A stretch of 64,000 nucleotides of DNA from Dechloromonas sp. HYN0024 (GCF_003441615.1 NZ_CP031842.1:2126501-2190500), one strand, 5' to 3'. Positions 17,902 to 27,956 are shown, numbered from the stretch's first letter. Program-made: numbers and translations. Notes: generated by a model not told the origin, from the letters alone.

Positions 17902-18963
17902 TCAGGCACCGTACTGCTTGCCCACCCAATTCTGGTAGGCCCCGCTGGTCACGTTGTTCACCCAGCTCTGATTATCGAGATACCACTGCACCGTCTTGCG
18001 AATACCCGTCTCGAACGTTTCAGCCGGCTTCCAGCCCAGTACGCGTTCAATCTTGCTGGCGTCGATAGCGTAGCGGCGGTCGTGGCCGGGGCGGTCGGTG
18101 ACGTAGGTGATCTGGTCCTTGTACGATTTGCCGTCGGCGCGCGGGCTGAGTTCGTCGAGGATGGTGCAGAGCGTATGAACCACATCGAGATTAGGCTTCT
18201 CGTTCCAGCCGCCGACGTTGTACGTTTCGCCCAAACGCCCTGCTGCCAGAACACGGCGGATGGCGCTGCAGTGGTCCTTGACGTAGAGCCAGTCACGAAT
18301 CTGCTGGCCGTCGCCATAGATGGGTAGCGGCTTACCGGCCAGTGCGTTGTGGATAACGAGCGGGATGAGCTTTTCCGGGAAGTGGTAGGGGCCGTAGTTG
18401 TTGGAGCAATTAGTGGTCAGCACCGGCAGGCCGTAGGTGTGGTGGTAGGCACGCACGAGATGGTCGCTGGCGGCCTTGCTGGCGGAATACGGGCTATTGG
18501 GTTCGTAGCGGTTGGTTTCGGCGAAGGCAGGGTCGTCCTTGGCCAGCGAACCATAGACTTCGTCGGTGGAGACGTGGAGGAAACGGAAATTAGTTTTGGC
18601 TGCAGCTTCCAGCTTTCCCCAGTAGGCGCGCACCGCTTCGAGCAGGCGGAAGGTACCGACGATATTGGTCTGGATGAAGTCTTCGGGGCCGTGGATACTG
18701 CGGTCGACGTGGGATTCGGCGGCAAAATTGATGACGGCACGCGGTTGGTGCTCGGCGAGTAGCTTGGCAACGAGATCGAAGTCGCCGATATCGCCCTTGA
18801 CGAAAACGTGCCGGGAATCGCCATTCAGCGAAGCCAGGTTTTCCAGGTTGCCGGCGTAGGTCAGTGCATCGAGGTTAATAACCTTCTCTTCGGACTGAGC
18901 CAGCCAGTCAAGAACAAAATTGCTGCCGATAAAACCGGCACCGCCGGTAACGAGAATGGTCAT
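17902..18963 (-). CDS. rfbB: dTDP-glucose 4,6-dehydratase, copy 2
   Basis: 353 residues, the same as copy 1 except near the C-terminus (WVNNVTSG for WVQNVTSG, and QYGA for QYGDTK). GGAGFIGSN (7-15), STDE (132-135), Tyr159 and Lys163 are all present. First gene of the O-antigen transcription unit as read from the right: 142 bases separate it from tyrA. Downstream is the DUF4160-DUF2442 pair, lying where rfbD sits in a typical rfbBDAC operon. Confidence 0.95.
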   Translation of the reverse strand: MTILVTGGAGFIGSNFVLDWLAQSEEKVINLDALTYAGNLENLASLNGDSRHVFVKGDIGDFDLVAKLLAEHQPRAVINFAAESHVDRSIHGPEDFIQTNIVGTFRLLEAVRAYWGKLEAAAKTNFRFLHVSTDEVYGSLAKDDPAFAETNRYEPNSPYSASKAASDHLVRAYHHTYGLPVLTTNCSNNYGPYHFPEKLIPLVIHNALAGKPLPIYGDGQQIRDWLYVKDHCSAIRRVLAAGRLGETYNVGGWNEKPNLDVVHTLCTILDELSPRADGKSYKDQITYVTDRPGHDRRYAIDASKIERVLGWKPAETFETGIRKTVQWYLDNQSWVNNVTSGAYQNWVGKQYGA

Positions 18964-19105
18964 AAGTTCTCCACAACTTTTCCAAACTATAAGGTCAATT
19001 TCCGAAAAGTCCTTCGGATAATTTCGTCATCAGCATCATGCATCAAGGCGCCTTGCATCGACTTTCAATAACCGCGTAAGACACCGGGCAGCCAACAGAC
19101 GATAC

Positions 19106-19975
19106 TTAACCCTCGCCCGCCCAGTCCCGCCGAGCCCGCCGGGCAATCCCGAAGATTTCCTCAAGCCGTTCGCCATCATTTCGGGCCAGCGCCGTGCGCA
19201 ATTCGTCGAGTTGAGCCCGGTAGCTATCGAGTTCGCCGAGCAGGGCCTCGCGGTTGGCGAGGCAGATGTCGCGCCACATCTCCGGATGGCTGGCGGCGAT
19301 GCGGGTGAAGTCGCGGAAGCCGGAGGCAGCGAAGGTGAAGAACAGGTCGGCGTCATCGCGCACGGCCAGATCGTGCACCAGGGCGAAGGACAGCAGATGC
19401 GGCAGATGGCTGACGGCAGCAAAGACCCGGTCGTGCATTTCCGGTGTCAGTTCGTAGATGTCGGCACCACACAGCGACCAGGCCCGCTTGATGTGGTCGA
19501 GGGCTTCGTCGCTGTTCTCAGCCAACGGCGTGACGACAACCTTTTTGCCCTGATAGAGATCCCAGCGCGCCGCTGTCGGGCCGCTGTTCTCGGCGCCGGC
19601 AATCGGGTGGGCCGGGACGAACTGGCCGATGCGGTCGCCGAGTGAGGCGCGCGCGGCGGCGACGACATCGCCCTTGGTCGAACCACCGTCGGTGACGATG
19701 GTATTGGGGCCAAGATAAGGGGCAATGCGCTCGAAAATATCGGCCATCTGGGCCACTGGCGTCGCCACCAGGATAATGTCGGCATCCTCGATTTCGTGCG
19801 TCGGATTGATACCCGCCCGATCGATCACGCCCAGTTCCTGCGCCTTGCGCAAAGTAGCCGGGGTGCGGCCGAAGCCGACCACTTCCTCCACGGCATCGGC
19901 CTCCTTGAGGGCGAGCGAGAACGAACCGCCGATCAGGCCGGTGCCAAAGACAACGACTTTGCCGAATTCGGCCAT
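19106..19975 (-). CDS. tyrA: Prephenate/arogenate dehydrogenase
   Basis: Oxidative decarboxylation of prephenate (or arogenate) in tyrosine synthesis. 289 residues, the length of monofunctional TyrA. NAD(P)-binding VVFGTGLIGGSFSLAL is at 8-23, and AHPIAGAENSGP in the middle is the TyrA signature with the substrate-binding His. Begins 4 bases after the hisC stop in the gyrA-serC-pheA-hisC-tyrA operon. The customary next gene aroA is absent; the O-antigen island follows instead. Confidence 0.94.
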   Translation of the reverse strand: MAEFGKVVVFGTGLIGGSFSLALKEADAVEEVVGFGRTPATLRKAQELGVIDRAGINPTHEIEDADIILVATPVAQMADIFERIAPYLGPNTIVTDGGSTKGDVVAAARASLGDRIGQFVPAHPIAGAENSGPTAARWDLYQGKKVVVTPLAENSDEALDHIKRAWSLCGADIYELTPEMHDRVFAAVSHLPHLLSFALVHDLAVRDDADLFFTFAASGFRDFTRIAASHPEMWRDICLANREALLGELDSYRAQLDELRTALARNDGERLEEIFGIARRARRDWAGEG

Positions 19976-19979
19976 CAGC

Positions 19980-21077
19980 TTACAGCGCCTTTTGAAGGGC
20001 TTCGAGGAAACGGGCGTTCTCGGCCTCGCTGCCGATGGTCACACGCAGCCACTCGGGCAGGCCGTAGCCACCAATGGGGCGGACGATGACGCCCTGCTTG
20101 AGCAGGCGCTGATTAACCCCGGCACCATCAATGGCGCGGAAGGTCACAAAATTGCCGTGCGAGGGAATGAACTCCAGCCCGAGACGCTGCAAACCGGCAA
20201 CGATCTGTACCATGCCGCGACGATTCAATTCGTAGCTGGCCTGCAGGAACTCGTCGTCATCAAGCGCCGCCACAGCGGCAGCCAGCGCCAGGTTGTTGAC
20301 GTTGAAGGGCTGGCGGACGCGATTCATCAGGTCAGCCACCTCGGCCGAAGCCAGCGCATAACCGACGCGCAGGCCGGCCAGGCCATAAATCTTCGAGAAA
20401 GTGCGGCAAACGACGAGGTTGGGGAATTCCTTGATCCACGCCGCCGTATCGACCCGCTCGTCGGGTGCGATGTATTCGTTGTAGGCCTCATCGAGGACAA
20501 CGACGACTTCCTTCGGCACCGCTTCAAGGAAGGCGCGAACTTCCGGATAGGGCAGGAAATTGCCGGTCGGATTATTCGGATTGGCGATCCACACAATGCG
20601 CGTGTCGGGCCGGATGGCGGCGCGCATGGCATCGAGGTCGTGACCGTAGTTTTTGGCCGGCGTCGAGATCAGCTCAGCCCCGGTCGACAAGGTGGCCAGT
20701 GGATAGACGGCGAAGGCATGCTGGGCAAACACTGCCGAACGGCCGGGGGCCAGGAAAACGCGGGCAATCAGGTCAAGGACATCGTTCGAACCATTGCCGA
20801 GAACCACCTGCCCCGGCACCACGCCACAGCGCTCAGCCACCTTGGCGATCAGATCGAACTGGTCAGGGTAACGCTCAATACCACCGATCGCCGCCTCAAC
20901 GGCCTTTTTGGCCTTGGGACTCATGCCCAGCGGATTTTCGTTGGACGCCAGCTTGAGAATGTTCTCGACCGGAATGCCCATTTCGCGGGCCAGTTCGGTC
21001 ATCGGCTTGCCCGGCAGGTAGGGCGAAATGGCGCGGACGTAGGACAAGGATTGTTCTTGCAGGGACATTGGATTCAT
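19980..21077 (-). CDS. hisC: Histidinol-phosphate aminotransferase
   Basis: PLP-dependent class I/II aminotransferase of about 365 residues, HisC2 type found in aromatic amino acid operons, where it may also transaminate prephenate or phenylpyruvate. ASNENPLGMSP near 45-55 is the substrate loop, and the PLP lysine is in FSKIYGLAGLRVGY. ATG at 21077 shares one base with the upstream DUF2442 stop (TGATG); an ATG at 21065 giving MSLQEQ is also possible. In this organism the gene is separated from pheA by the DUF4160-DUF2442 pair. Confidence 0.94.
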   Translation of the reverse strand: MNPMSLQEQSLSYVRAISPYLPGKPMTELAREMGIPVENILKLASNENPLGMSPKAKKAVEAAIGGIERYPDQFDLIAKVAERCGVVPGQVVLGNGSNDVLDLIARVFLAPGRSAVFAQHAFAVYPLATLSTGAELISTPAKNYGHDLDAMRAAIRPDTRIVWIANPNNPTGNFLPYPEVRAFLEAVPKEVVVVLDEAYNEYIAPDERVDTAAWIKEFPNLVVCRTFSKIYGLAGLRVGYALASAEVADLMNRVRQPFNVNNLALAAAVAALDDDEFLQASYELNRRGMVQIVAGLQRLGLEFIPSHGNFVTFRAIDGAGVNQRLLKQGVIVRPIGGYGLPEWLRVTIGSEAENARFLEALQKAL

Positions 21078-21322
21078 CAATTCAACGGTTGCGACAGGTC
21101 ATAGAGGGTTTCCGGGACAATATCGATATTACCGGGCCAACAGACGGTACCGTAGTCGACATAGGCAACCTTGAAGAAAGGCGACCCCTTGAGACATACA
21201 TAAGGTTTGCGGTCCATGTAAGGAGCCATGTCGAATACCCGTCGTTCTCCGTTCTCGAACTCGAGGAACAATTTATAGTCACCTGTCGCCCTGACATTGA
21301 CGATATCGAGCAAATCATTCAT
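21077..21322 (-). CDS. DUF2442 small protein
   Basis: 81 residues from the ATG at 21322. Sequence pattern: YKLFLEFENGERRVFDMAPY then FFKVAYVDYGTVCWPGNID, typical of DUF2442 with its conserved W-P-G near the C-terminus. It starts 10 bases after the DUF4160 stop and its stop codon shares a base with the hisC start, so it is woven into the aromatic amino acid operon. Second occurrence of the pair in this window. Function unknown. Confidence 0.82.
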   Translation of the reverse strand: MNDLLDIVNVRATGDYKLFLEFENGERRVFDMAPYMDRKPYVCLKGSPFFKVAYVDYGTVCWPGNIDIVPETLYDLSQPLN

Positions 21323-21332
21323 GGCGAAACAC

Positions 21333-21602
21333 TCACTGCAGGGGCGCGATTGGATAAGGTTGTTCGCCGGAAATAGCCAGTTCCCAGTCTGCAAACAGTT
21401 CATCCTTGTGAATTTCAATCCATGCCTGAACCATCTTCAACTGCTTGGGCGGGATACTGCCAGCTAGAATCCGACCATCATCGATCGCCACCAAGGCCTT
21501 CTGTCCAGCGTAACGAACATGGATATGGGCCAAATTGTGTCGCTCACCTGCTTCAAAAAGCATCGACACCAAGATTCCGTAGAACATGCTGATAGTCGGC
21601 AT
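21333..21602 (-). CDS. DUF4160 small protein
   Basis: 89 residues. MPTISMFYGILVSMLFEAGE, the HIHVRYAGQKA block and the LAGSIPPKQLKMVQAWIEIH helix match DUF4160. Intact homologue of the broken gene at 17627-17896, sharing the H-(V/I)-H-V motif and length. It lies 42 bases after the pheA stop and 10 bases before DUF2442. Sometimes discussed as toxin-antitoxin-like because of the pairing; no activity is demonstrated. Confidence 0.82.
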   Translation of the reverse strand: MPTISMFYGILVSMLFEAGERHNLAHIHVRYAGQKALVAIDDGRILAGSIPPKQLKMVQAWIEIHKDELFADWELAISGEQPYPIAPLQ

Positions 21603-21644
21603 ACGATTCCGATAAATTCAGTTCGAGAGCTACAGTTTAGCAGT

Positions 21645-22736
21645 TCAATAAACGGCAACCGGGTAGGACCCGAGAACTTTCAGATAGGCGGCATAGCCGG
21701 CCAGCTTTTCCAGCGCGGCCTTGACGGCTGGTTCGTCACGGTGGCCTTCGATATCGACGTAGAAAACGTATTCCCACAGGGCATTCTTGGCCGGCCGGGA
21801 TTCCAGGCGGGACATCGACACGCCAGCCGTCGACAGGGGCAGCAGCAGTTCGTGCAGGGCCCCGGTGCGGTTCGGGGCCGACATGATCAGCGAGGTCTTG
21901 TCACGACCGGAAACCCCAGCATCGTGCTTGCCGAGAACCAGAAAGCGGGTCGTGTTGTTCGGCTCGTCCTCGATGTTTTCGACCAGTTTCGGCAACTGGT
22001 AGCGCTCGGCCGCCGCCTCGCCGGCAATCGCCGCGACTCCGGTTTCTTCGGCGGCCATCTGGGCGGCCAGCGAATTGCTCGACACCGAAATGCGCGGAAT
22101 GCCCGGCAGGTTGCGATTGAGCCATTCGTGGCACTGGGCCAGCGACTGGGCATGCGAATAGACCTTGGTGATCTTGCTGAGGTCGGTTTCACGCGTCAGC
22201 AGATTCTGGTGAATGCGCAGCACCACTTCGCCACAAATCTTCAAGTGCGTACCGAGCAGCAGATCCATGGTCCGGCCGACTGCACCCTCGGTTGAGTTCT
22301 CGACCGGCACCACGGCGTAATGGGCGTGGCCCGATTCAACCTCGCGGAAGACATCGTCAATCGAGGCCTGTGGCAAGAGATTGGCGGCATGGCCGAAATG
22401 CTTGGTGGCTGCGCTACCGGTGAAGGAGCCGAGCGGGCCGAGGAAGGAAATGCCGAGCGGCTCTTCGAGCGACAGGCAGGCCGACATCACTTCGCGGAAG
22501 AAGAAGGTGATGTTTTCGCTGGGCAAGGGGCCGGGGTTGGCATCCTGCAAACGACGCAAGACCTGCGCTTCGCGCTCGGGGCGGTAGATGTGCCCGGCTT
22601 CACCGTGCTCGGCCTTGATCTCGCCGACCTTCTGGGCGCAGCGGGCGCGCTGGTTGAGCAGGCGCAGCAACTCGGCATCGATGCCGTCAATTTCGGCGCG
22701 CACGCCGGCCAGGGCCTTTTGGAGATCGTCGCTCAT
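21645..22736 (-). CDS. pheA: Bifunctional chorismate mutase/prephenate dehydratase
   Basis: P-protein of 363 residues converting chorismate through prephenate to phenylpyruvate. Residues 1-90 are an AroQ chorismate mutase (IDGIDAELLRLLNQRARCA). About 95-275 is prephenate dehydratase with VPVENSTEGAVGRT and the catalytic TRF in NNTTRFLVLG. About 285-363 is an ACT domain (GALHELL, ESRPAKN) for phenylalanine feedback. Starts 4 bases after the serC stop. Confidence 0.96.
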   Translation of the reverse strand: MSDDLQKALAGVRAEIDGIDAELLRLLNQRARCAQKVGEIKAEHGEAGHIYRPEREAQVLRRLQDANPGPLPSENITFFFREVMSACLSLEEPLGISFLGPLGSFTGSAATKHFGHAANLLPQASIDDVFREVESGHAHYAVVPVENSTEGAVGRTMDLLLGTHLKICGEVVLRIHQNLLTRETDLSKITKVYSHAQSLAQCHEWLNRNLPGIPRISVSSNSLAAQMAAEETGVAAIAGEAAAERYQLPKLVENIEDEPNNTTRFLVLGKHDAGVSGRDKTSLIMSAPNRTGALHELLLPLSTAGVSMSRLESRPAKNALWEYVFYVDIEGHRDEPAVKAALEKLAGYAAYLKVLGSYPVAVY

Positions 22737-22740
22737 CAGC

Positions 22741-23826
22741 TCAACCGTTACGTTTGGCGAAATCGTTCATGAATGACACCAGCGCCTGCACGGCCTCCAG
22801 CGACACGGCATTGTAAATCGAGGCGCGCATGCCGCCGACCGACTTGTGGCCCTTGAGCGACACCAGACCGGCGGCCTTCGATTCGGCCAGGAAGGCAGCG
22901 TCGAGGTTGGCATTGGCCAGCACGAAAGGGACATTCATGGCCGAGCGGCAATCGGGATCGACCGGGTTGGTATAGAAGCCCTCCGAATCGTCGATGGCGT
23001 CATAGAGAATACTGGCCTTTTCGGCGTTGATGGCGGCAATACCCGGCAACCCACCCTTGGACTTGAGCCATTTGAAGACCAGACCGGCGATGTAAATGCC
23101 GTAGGTCGGGGGGGTGTTGAGCATCGAACCGTTTTCGGCCATCACGGCGTAGTCCATGACGGTCGGAATGGTCAGCGGCGCCATGCCGAGCAGGTCGCGA
23201 TGAACGATGACCAGGGTCAGACCGGAGGGGCCGATATTCTTTTGCGCCCCGGCATAGATCAGGCCGAATTTCTCGACATTGACCGGCCGCGACAGGATGT
23301 GCGACGACATGTCGGCGACCAGCGGCACACCGGTATCGGCGATCCGCTCGGCGGGAATCTCGACGCCGTGGATGGTTTCATTGGTGCACACGTGCAGGTA
23401 GGCGGCGAAGGGGTCAAGCTTGATCTCATCAGCCACTGGCAGACGGGTGAAGCCGCTGCTCTCGGTCGTCGCCGCGCAGCGCACGTTGCCGATACGCTGG
23501 GCTTCCTTGTAGGCCTTTTTCGACCACGAACCGGTCACGATGTAGTCCGCCGAACGACCGGCCAGCAGATTCATCGGAATCTGGGCAAACTGTTGCGTCG
23601 CGCCGCCCTGCAGGAAGAGCACCTTGTACTGTGGCGGAATGTCCATCAACTCGCGCAGGTCGGCTTCGGCCTGCTCGATGATGCCGGTGAAATCCTTGCC
23701 GCGATGGCTCATTTCCATCACGCCACAGCCGGCACCGTGCCAGTCGAGCATTTCCTCCTGCGCCTGGCGCAGGACTTCTTCTGGGAGCGCAGCCGGACCG
23801 GCGCTGAAATTCCAGATGCGACTCAT
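22741..23826 (-). CDS. serC: Phosphoserine aminotransferase
   Basis: 361 residues, PLP enzyme of serine and pyridoxal phosphate synthesis. WNFSAGPAALPEEVL at the N-terminus and the PLP lysine in AGAQKNIGPSGLT are diagnostic. The C-terminal GGMRASIYNAV is also typical. Its ATG shares one base with the gyrA stop (TGATG), so it is coupled to gyrA, a common betaproteobacterial arrangement. Confidence 0.97.
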   Translation of the reverse strand: MSRIWNFSAGPAALPEEVLRQAQEEMLDWHGAGCGVMEMSHRGKDFTGIIEQAEADLRELMDIPPQYKVLFLQGGATQQFAQIPMNLLAGRSADYIVTGSWSKKAYKEAQRIGNVRCAATTESSGFTRLPVADEIKLDPFAAYLHVCTNETIHGVEIPAERIADTGVPLVADMSSHILSRPVNVEKFGLIYAGAQKNIGPSGLTLVIVHRDLLGMAPLTIPTVMDYAVMAENGSMLNTPPTYGIYIAGLVFKWLKSKGGLPGIAAINAEKASILYDAIDDSEGFYTNPVDPDCRSAMNVPFVLANANLDAAFLAESKAAGLVSLKGHKSVGGMRASIYNAVSLEAVQALVSFMNDFAKRNG

Positions 23827-26468
23827 CAGACTTCTCCTGCTTCCGGTTCAGCGTCCGGGGCCGGGGCGACGACTTCACCTTCCGGTGCGATCTCCCCGTC
23901 GACCACGGCTTCCAGTTCGGCATCGGCTTCAACGACCGACTCGGCGACCTTCTCGAGACCGGCCAGCTTCTCGCCGTCATCCAGAGAAATCAGCGTGACA
24001 CCCTGCGTTGCCCGACCCATGCCGCGAATTTCTGCAACGCGGGTACGGATCAACACACCGCCGGTGGTGATCAGCATGATTTCGTCTTCGTCATTGACCA
24101 GCTTGGCGCCCACCACGATACCGTTGCGCTCGCTGTCGGCAATGGCGCGCACGCCCTGCGTACCACGACCGGAATGGCGGAAGTCGGCGAGCACGGTGCG
24201 CTTACCGAAACCGTTTTCGGTAGCAACCAGCACCGTCTGCTGATCGCTCTCGGCAACCAGCAGGGAAATCACCGACTGGCCTTCCATCAGGCGCATGCCG
24301 CGCACACCGCGAGCCCCACGGCCCATCGGGCGGACATCTTCCTCGTCGAACCAGACGGCCTTGCCGGCATTGGAGACGAGCACGATGTCGCTGGTGCCGC
24401 TGGTCAGCTCGACGCCGATCAGGTAGTCACCCTCATCGAGGGCGACGGCGATGATGCCGGCCTTGCGCGGGTTGGAGTAGTCGGAGAGCGGCGTCTTCTT
24501 GACGGTACCCATGACGGTAGCCATGAAGACGTACTGGTCGTCGGAGAATTCCTTGACCGGCAGGACGGCGTTGATGCGTTCGCCCTCTTCGAGCGGGAAG
24601 AGATTGACGATCGGCTTGCCGCGGCTGACCCGGCTGCCCTGCGGCGCTTCGTAGACCTTGAGCCAGTAGCAGCGGCCCCGGTTGGAGAAGCACAGGATGT
24701 AGTCGTGGGTGTTGGCGACAAACAGGTGATCGACGAAATCCTCGTCCTTGATCGCCGCCGCCTGCTTGCCGCGCCCGCCCCGGCGCTGGGCGCGGTAGTC
24801 GGCGAGCGGCTGGGCCTTGATATAGCCGCCGTGCGACAGGGTGACCACCATGTCCTGCGGGGTGATCAGGTCTTCGAGGCTGAGTTCGTGCGTTTGCAGG
24901 ATGATTTCGGAGCGGCGCTCGTCGCCGAACTGCTCGCGGATCGCCACCAGTTCGGTGACGATGATTTCGGTAATGCGTTCTGGCTTGGCCAGGATGTCGA
25001 GCAGATCGAGGATCTTGGCCATGACATCCTTGTACTCGCTGACGATCTTGTCCTGCTCGAGACCGGTCAGGCGCTGCAGACGCAGTTCGAGAATGGCCTG
25101 GGCCTGGGCGTCGGAGAGGCGATAGCCTTGCGAGGACAGGCCGAACTCGGGGGCCAGACCGTCCGGGCGCGAGGCGTCGGAGGCGGCTCGGACGAGCATC
25201 TCCTCGACCACGGCGCTGCGCCAGGTGCGCTCCATCAGACCGCGCTTGGCGTCGGCCGGGGTCGGCGCCGCCTTGATCAGGGTGATGATATCGTCGACGT
25301 TGGACAGCGCGACAGCCAGACCTTCAAGGATATGACCGCGTTCACGTGCCTTGCGCAGTTCGTAAACCGTGCGCCGGGTGATGACTTCGCGACGATGGGA
25401 GAGGAAACACTCGAGCATCTGCTTGAGATTGAGCAGGCGCGGCTGGCCGTCGACCAGCGCCACCATGTTCATGCCGAAGGTGTCCTGCAACTGCGTCTGC
25501 TTATACAGGTTGTTGAGGATGACCTCGCCAACTTCGCCGCGCTTCAGTTCGATGACGATGCGCATGCCCGACTTGTCGGACTCGTCGCGAATGTCGGAAA
25601 TGCCTTCGATCTTCTTCTCGTTGACCAACTCGGCGATCTTTTCGATCAGCGACTTCTTGTTCACCTGATAGGGAATTTCGTCGACGATCAGCGCCTGCCG
25701 CCCGTTGCCCTTCTCCATGTCCTCGAAGTGGGTGCGGGCGCGCATGATGACGCGACCACGGCCGGTCTGGTAACCCTCGCGGACGCCGGTCATGCCGTAG
25801 ATCAGGCCAGCCGTCGGGAAGTCCGGGGCGGGGATGTAGGCAATCAGCTCGTCAATCGAAATGGCCGGGTTTTCCAGCATGGCCAGACAGCCGGCGATGA
25901 CTTCATTGAGGTTGTGCGGTGGAATATTGGTCGCCATGCCCACCGCGATACCGGACGAACCGTTGATCAGCAGGTTGGGGATGCGCGCCGGCATGACCAG
26001 CGGCTCGTGCTCCGAACCATCGTAGTTCGGCCCGAAATCGACGGTTTCCTTATCAAGGTCTTCAAGCAACTGGTGACCGATCTTGGCCATGCGCACTTCG
26101 GTGTATCGCATCGCCGCCGCATTGTCGCCGTCGACCGAACCGAAGTTGCCCTGGCCATCGACCAGCATGTAGCGCAGCGAGAAATCCTGCGCCATCCGGA
26201 CAATGGTGTCATAAACAGCCGTATCGCCGTGCGGGTGATATTTACCGATGACGTCACCGACAATACGCGCCGATTTCTTGTACGCCTTGTTCCAGTCGTT
26301 GTTCAGTTCGTGCATCGCGAACAGGACACGGCGATGTACCGGCTTGAGGCCGTCCCGCGCATCCGGCAAGGCCCGGCCGACGATCACGCTCATCGCGTAA
26401 TCGAGATAGGAACGCCGCATCTCGTCTTCGAGGCTGATCGGCAATGTTTCTTTGGCGAATTGGTCCAT
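23826..26468 (-). CDS. gyrA: DNA gyrase subunit A
   Basis: 880 residues. The breakage-reunion domain has catalytic Tyr122 in [11 protein letters not shown]. The quinolone-resistance region reads [14 protein letters not shown] with Thr83 and Asp87 in E. coli numbering. The C-terminal half is the six-bladed DNA-wrapping domain with a GyrA box (QRRGGRGKQ). It ends in an acidic, alanine-proline-rich tail. First gene of the minus-strand operon, with a 97-base divergent intergenic region to the mtaD-like gene. Confidence 0.98.
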   Translation of the reverse strand: MDQFAKETLPISLEDEMRRSYLDYAMSVIVGRALPDARDGLKPVHRRVLFAMHELNNDWNKAYKKSARIVGDVIGKYHPHGDTAVYDTIVRMAQDFSLRYMLVDGQGNFGSVDGDNAAAMRYTEVRMAKIGHQLLEDLDKETVDFGPNYDGSEHEPLVMPARIPNLLINGSSGIAVGMATNIPPHNLNEVIAGCLAMLENPAISIDELIAYIPAPDFPTAGLIYGMTGVREGYQTGRGRVIMRARTHFEDMEKGNGRQALIVDEIPYQVNKKSLIEKIAELVNEKKIEGISDIRDESDKSGMRIVIELKRGEVGEVILNNLYKQTQLQDTFGMNMVALVDGQPRLLNLKQMLECFLSHRREVITRRTVYELRKARERGHILEGLAVALSNVDDIITLIKAAPTPADAKRGLMERTWRSAVVEEMLVRAASDASRPDGLAPEFGLSSQGYRLSDAQAQAILELRLQRLTGLEQDKIVSEYKDVMAKILDLLDILAKPERITEIIVTELVAIREQFGDERRSEIILQTHELSLEDLITPQDMVVTLSHGGYIKAQPLADYRAQRRGGRGKQAAAIKDEDFVDHLFVANTHDYILCFSNRGRCYWLKVYEAPQGSRVSRGKPIVNLFPLEEGERINAVLPVKEFSDDQYVFMATVMGTVKKTPLSDYSNPRKAGIIAVALDEGDYLIGVELTSGTSDIVLVSNAGKAVWFDEEDVRPMGRGARGVRGMRLMEGQSVISLLVAESDQQTVLVATENGFGKRTVLADFRHSGRGTQGVRAIADSERNGIVVGAKLVNDEDEIMLITTGGVLIRTRVAEIRGMGRATQGVTLISLDDGEKLAGLEKVAESVVEADAELEAVVDGEIAPEGEVVAPAPDAEPEAGEV

Positions 26469-26565
26469 GTCTCACATCCGCACCGCTTGCGCGATGCTTA
26501 TTAGTTGATTCAAGCGTAATTTGCTATTTTAACACGCTGCGTTCACCGGATAGACCCCGTTTTAC

Positions 26566-27912
26566 ATGACTACAACACCCCAAGTTATCGACCTGCTCAT
26601 CGACGCCCGCTGGATCGCTCCGGTCGACGCCCCCGGCGTACTAATCAACCATGCCGTCGCCGTCGATCAGGGGCGCATTCTGGCCATCCTGCCCAGTGGC
26701 GATGCCCATGCCCGCTTTGCGCCGAACGAGCAGATCAGCCTGCCCGATCACATCCTCATTCCCGGCCTGATCAATTTGCACACCCACGCCGCCATGAGCC
26801 TGATGCGCGGACTGGCTGACGACCTGCCACTCATGGACTGGCTGCAAAACCACATCTGGCCGGCCGAAGCGGCACACATGTCACCCCAGTTCGTCCTTGA
26901 TGGCACCCGACTGGCCTGCGCCGAAATGCTCAGGGGCGGCATCACCTGCTTCAACGACATGTACTTTTTCCCGGAAGCCGCCGCCACCGCCGCCGCTGAG
27001 TTTGGCATGCGCGCCATGATCGGCATTACCACCCTGGAATTTCCCACACCTTACGCCAGCGACGCCGACGACTACCTCAACAAAGGTCTGGCCGTGCGCG
27101 AACAGTGGCTGGACAACCCGCTGATCGGCTTCTGCCTCGCCCCGCACGCCCCCTACACGGTGGCTGACAGCAGCTTCGATCGCATCCTGACCCTGTCCGG
27201 ACAACTCAATCTGCCGGTGCATTGCCATATTCACGAAACACGTCACGAAATTGACGAGAGTATCCGACTGCATCACTGCCGCCCGCTCGAACGCCTGCAC
27301 CGGCTCGGCCAGCTCGGGCCGGGCTTCATCGGTGTTCATGCCGTCCATCTCGACGAAGCCGACCTGCAACTCCTGGCTGCCACCGGCTGCAACGTAGCGC
27401 ACTGCCCGACCTCCAATCTCAAACTGGCCAGCGGCTTTTCCCCTGTGGCGCGGATGCGACAACTGGGCATCAATGTCGGACTGGGTACCGATGGTGCCGC
27501 CAGCAACAATCGCCTCGACCTGTTTGGCGAAATGCGCCTGGCTTCGCTGCTCGCCAAGGGCCTGACCGGCGACGCCAGCGCCCTGCCCGCCGCCGAAGTA
27601 CTCCGCATGGCCACGCTCAACGCGGCCAACGCATTGGGACTAGGTCGCGAAATCGGCTCGATCACCCCCGGCAAAGCGGCCGATCTCTGCGCCGTCGACC
27701 TGGGCAGCCTCGACATGCGCCCCTGCTTCGATCCGCTGTCACATCTGGTCAACGTAGCCGGGCGAGAATGCGTCAGTCATGTCTGGGTGGCTGGAAAGTG
27801 TTGCGTAGACCACAAAACTTTACGCTTCAAGGAGCAAAACCACTTGGAATCAGCCATTGCACTATGGCAAAATAGCTTGGAATTCCGCCGGCAGCCTAAA
27901 CATTTGCCGTAG
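26566..27912 (+). CDS. mtaD: 5-methylthioadenosine/S-adenosylhomocysteine deaminase-like amidohydrolase
   Basis: 448-residue metal-dependent hydrolase of the TRZ/ATZ group. The metal ligands are visible as HTH at 72-74, the HCHIHET segment near 222-228 and the Asp in GLGTDGAASNN. MtaD deaminates MTA or SAH to inosyl products; guanine or other aminohydrolase activity is the alternative. Divergent from gyrA. The neighbour ubiG two genes down is a SAM-dependent enzyme, which fits clearing SAH but is only suggestive. Confidence 0.82.
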   Translation: MTTTPQVIDLLIDARWIAPVDAPGVLINHAVAVDQGRILAILPSGDAHARFAPNEQISLPDHILIPGLINLHTHAAMSLMRGLADDLPLMDWLQNHIWPAEAAHMSPQFVLDGTRLACAEMLRGGITCFNDMYFFPEAAATAAAEFGMRAMIGITTLEFPTPYASDADDYLNKGLAVREQWLDNPLIGFCLAPHAPYTVADSSFDRILTLSGQLNLPVHCHIHETRHEIDESIRLHHCRPLERLHRLGQLGPGFIGVHAVHLDEADLQLLAATGCNVAHCPTSNLKLASGFSPVARMRQLGINVGLGTDGAASNNRLDLFGEMRLASLLAKGLTGDASALPAAEVLRMATLNAANALGLGREIGSITPGKAADLCAVDLGSLDMRPCFDPLSHLVNVAGRECVSHVWVAGKCCVDHKTLRFKEQNHLESAIALWQNSLEFRRQPKHLP

Positions 27913-27956
27913 TGCGGGTTAAAAGATTTCCAAATTTTCTTCAACGAGGGAAAACA

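Larger units (their letters stand above)
16096..18963. repeat. Direct repeat, right copy (rfbC-rfbA-[DUF pair]-rfbB)
   Basis: Partner of the repeat at 3380-5731. The left edge of identity falls in rfbC at the codon for residue 139-140. The right edge falls exactly at the rfbB start codon. The two copies enclose about 10.4 kb of glycosyltransferase, flippase and sugar-modification genes. Confidence 0.9.

Noticed and set aside
19044..19055. CAAGGCGCCTTG palindrome between rfbB2 and tyrA
   Set aside because: Single copy, no T-run and no second site. It could be an operator or chance; too little to call.
24174..26504. 776-codon open frame on the plus strand across gyrA
   Set aside because: Antisense shadow of high-GC gyrA. 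Its translation is low-complexity and follows the codon bias of gyrA; gyrA itself is certain.
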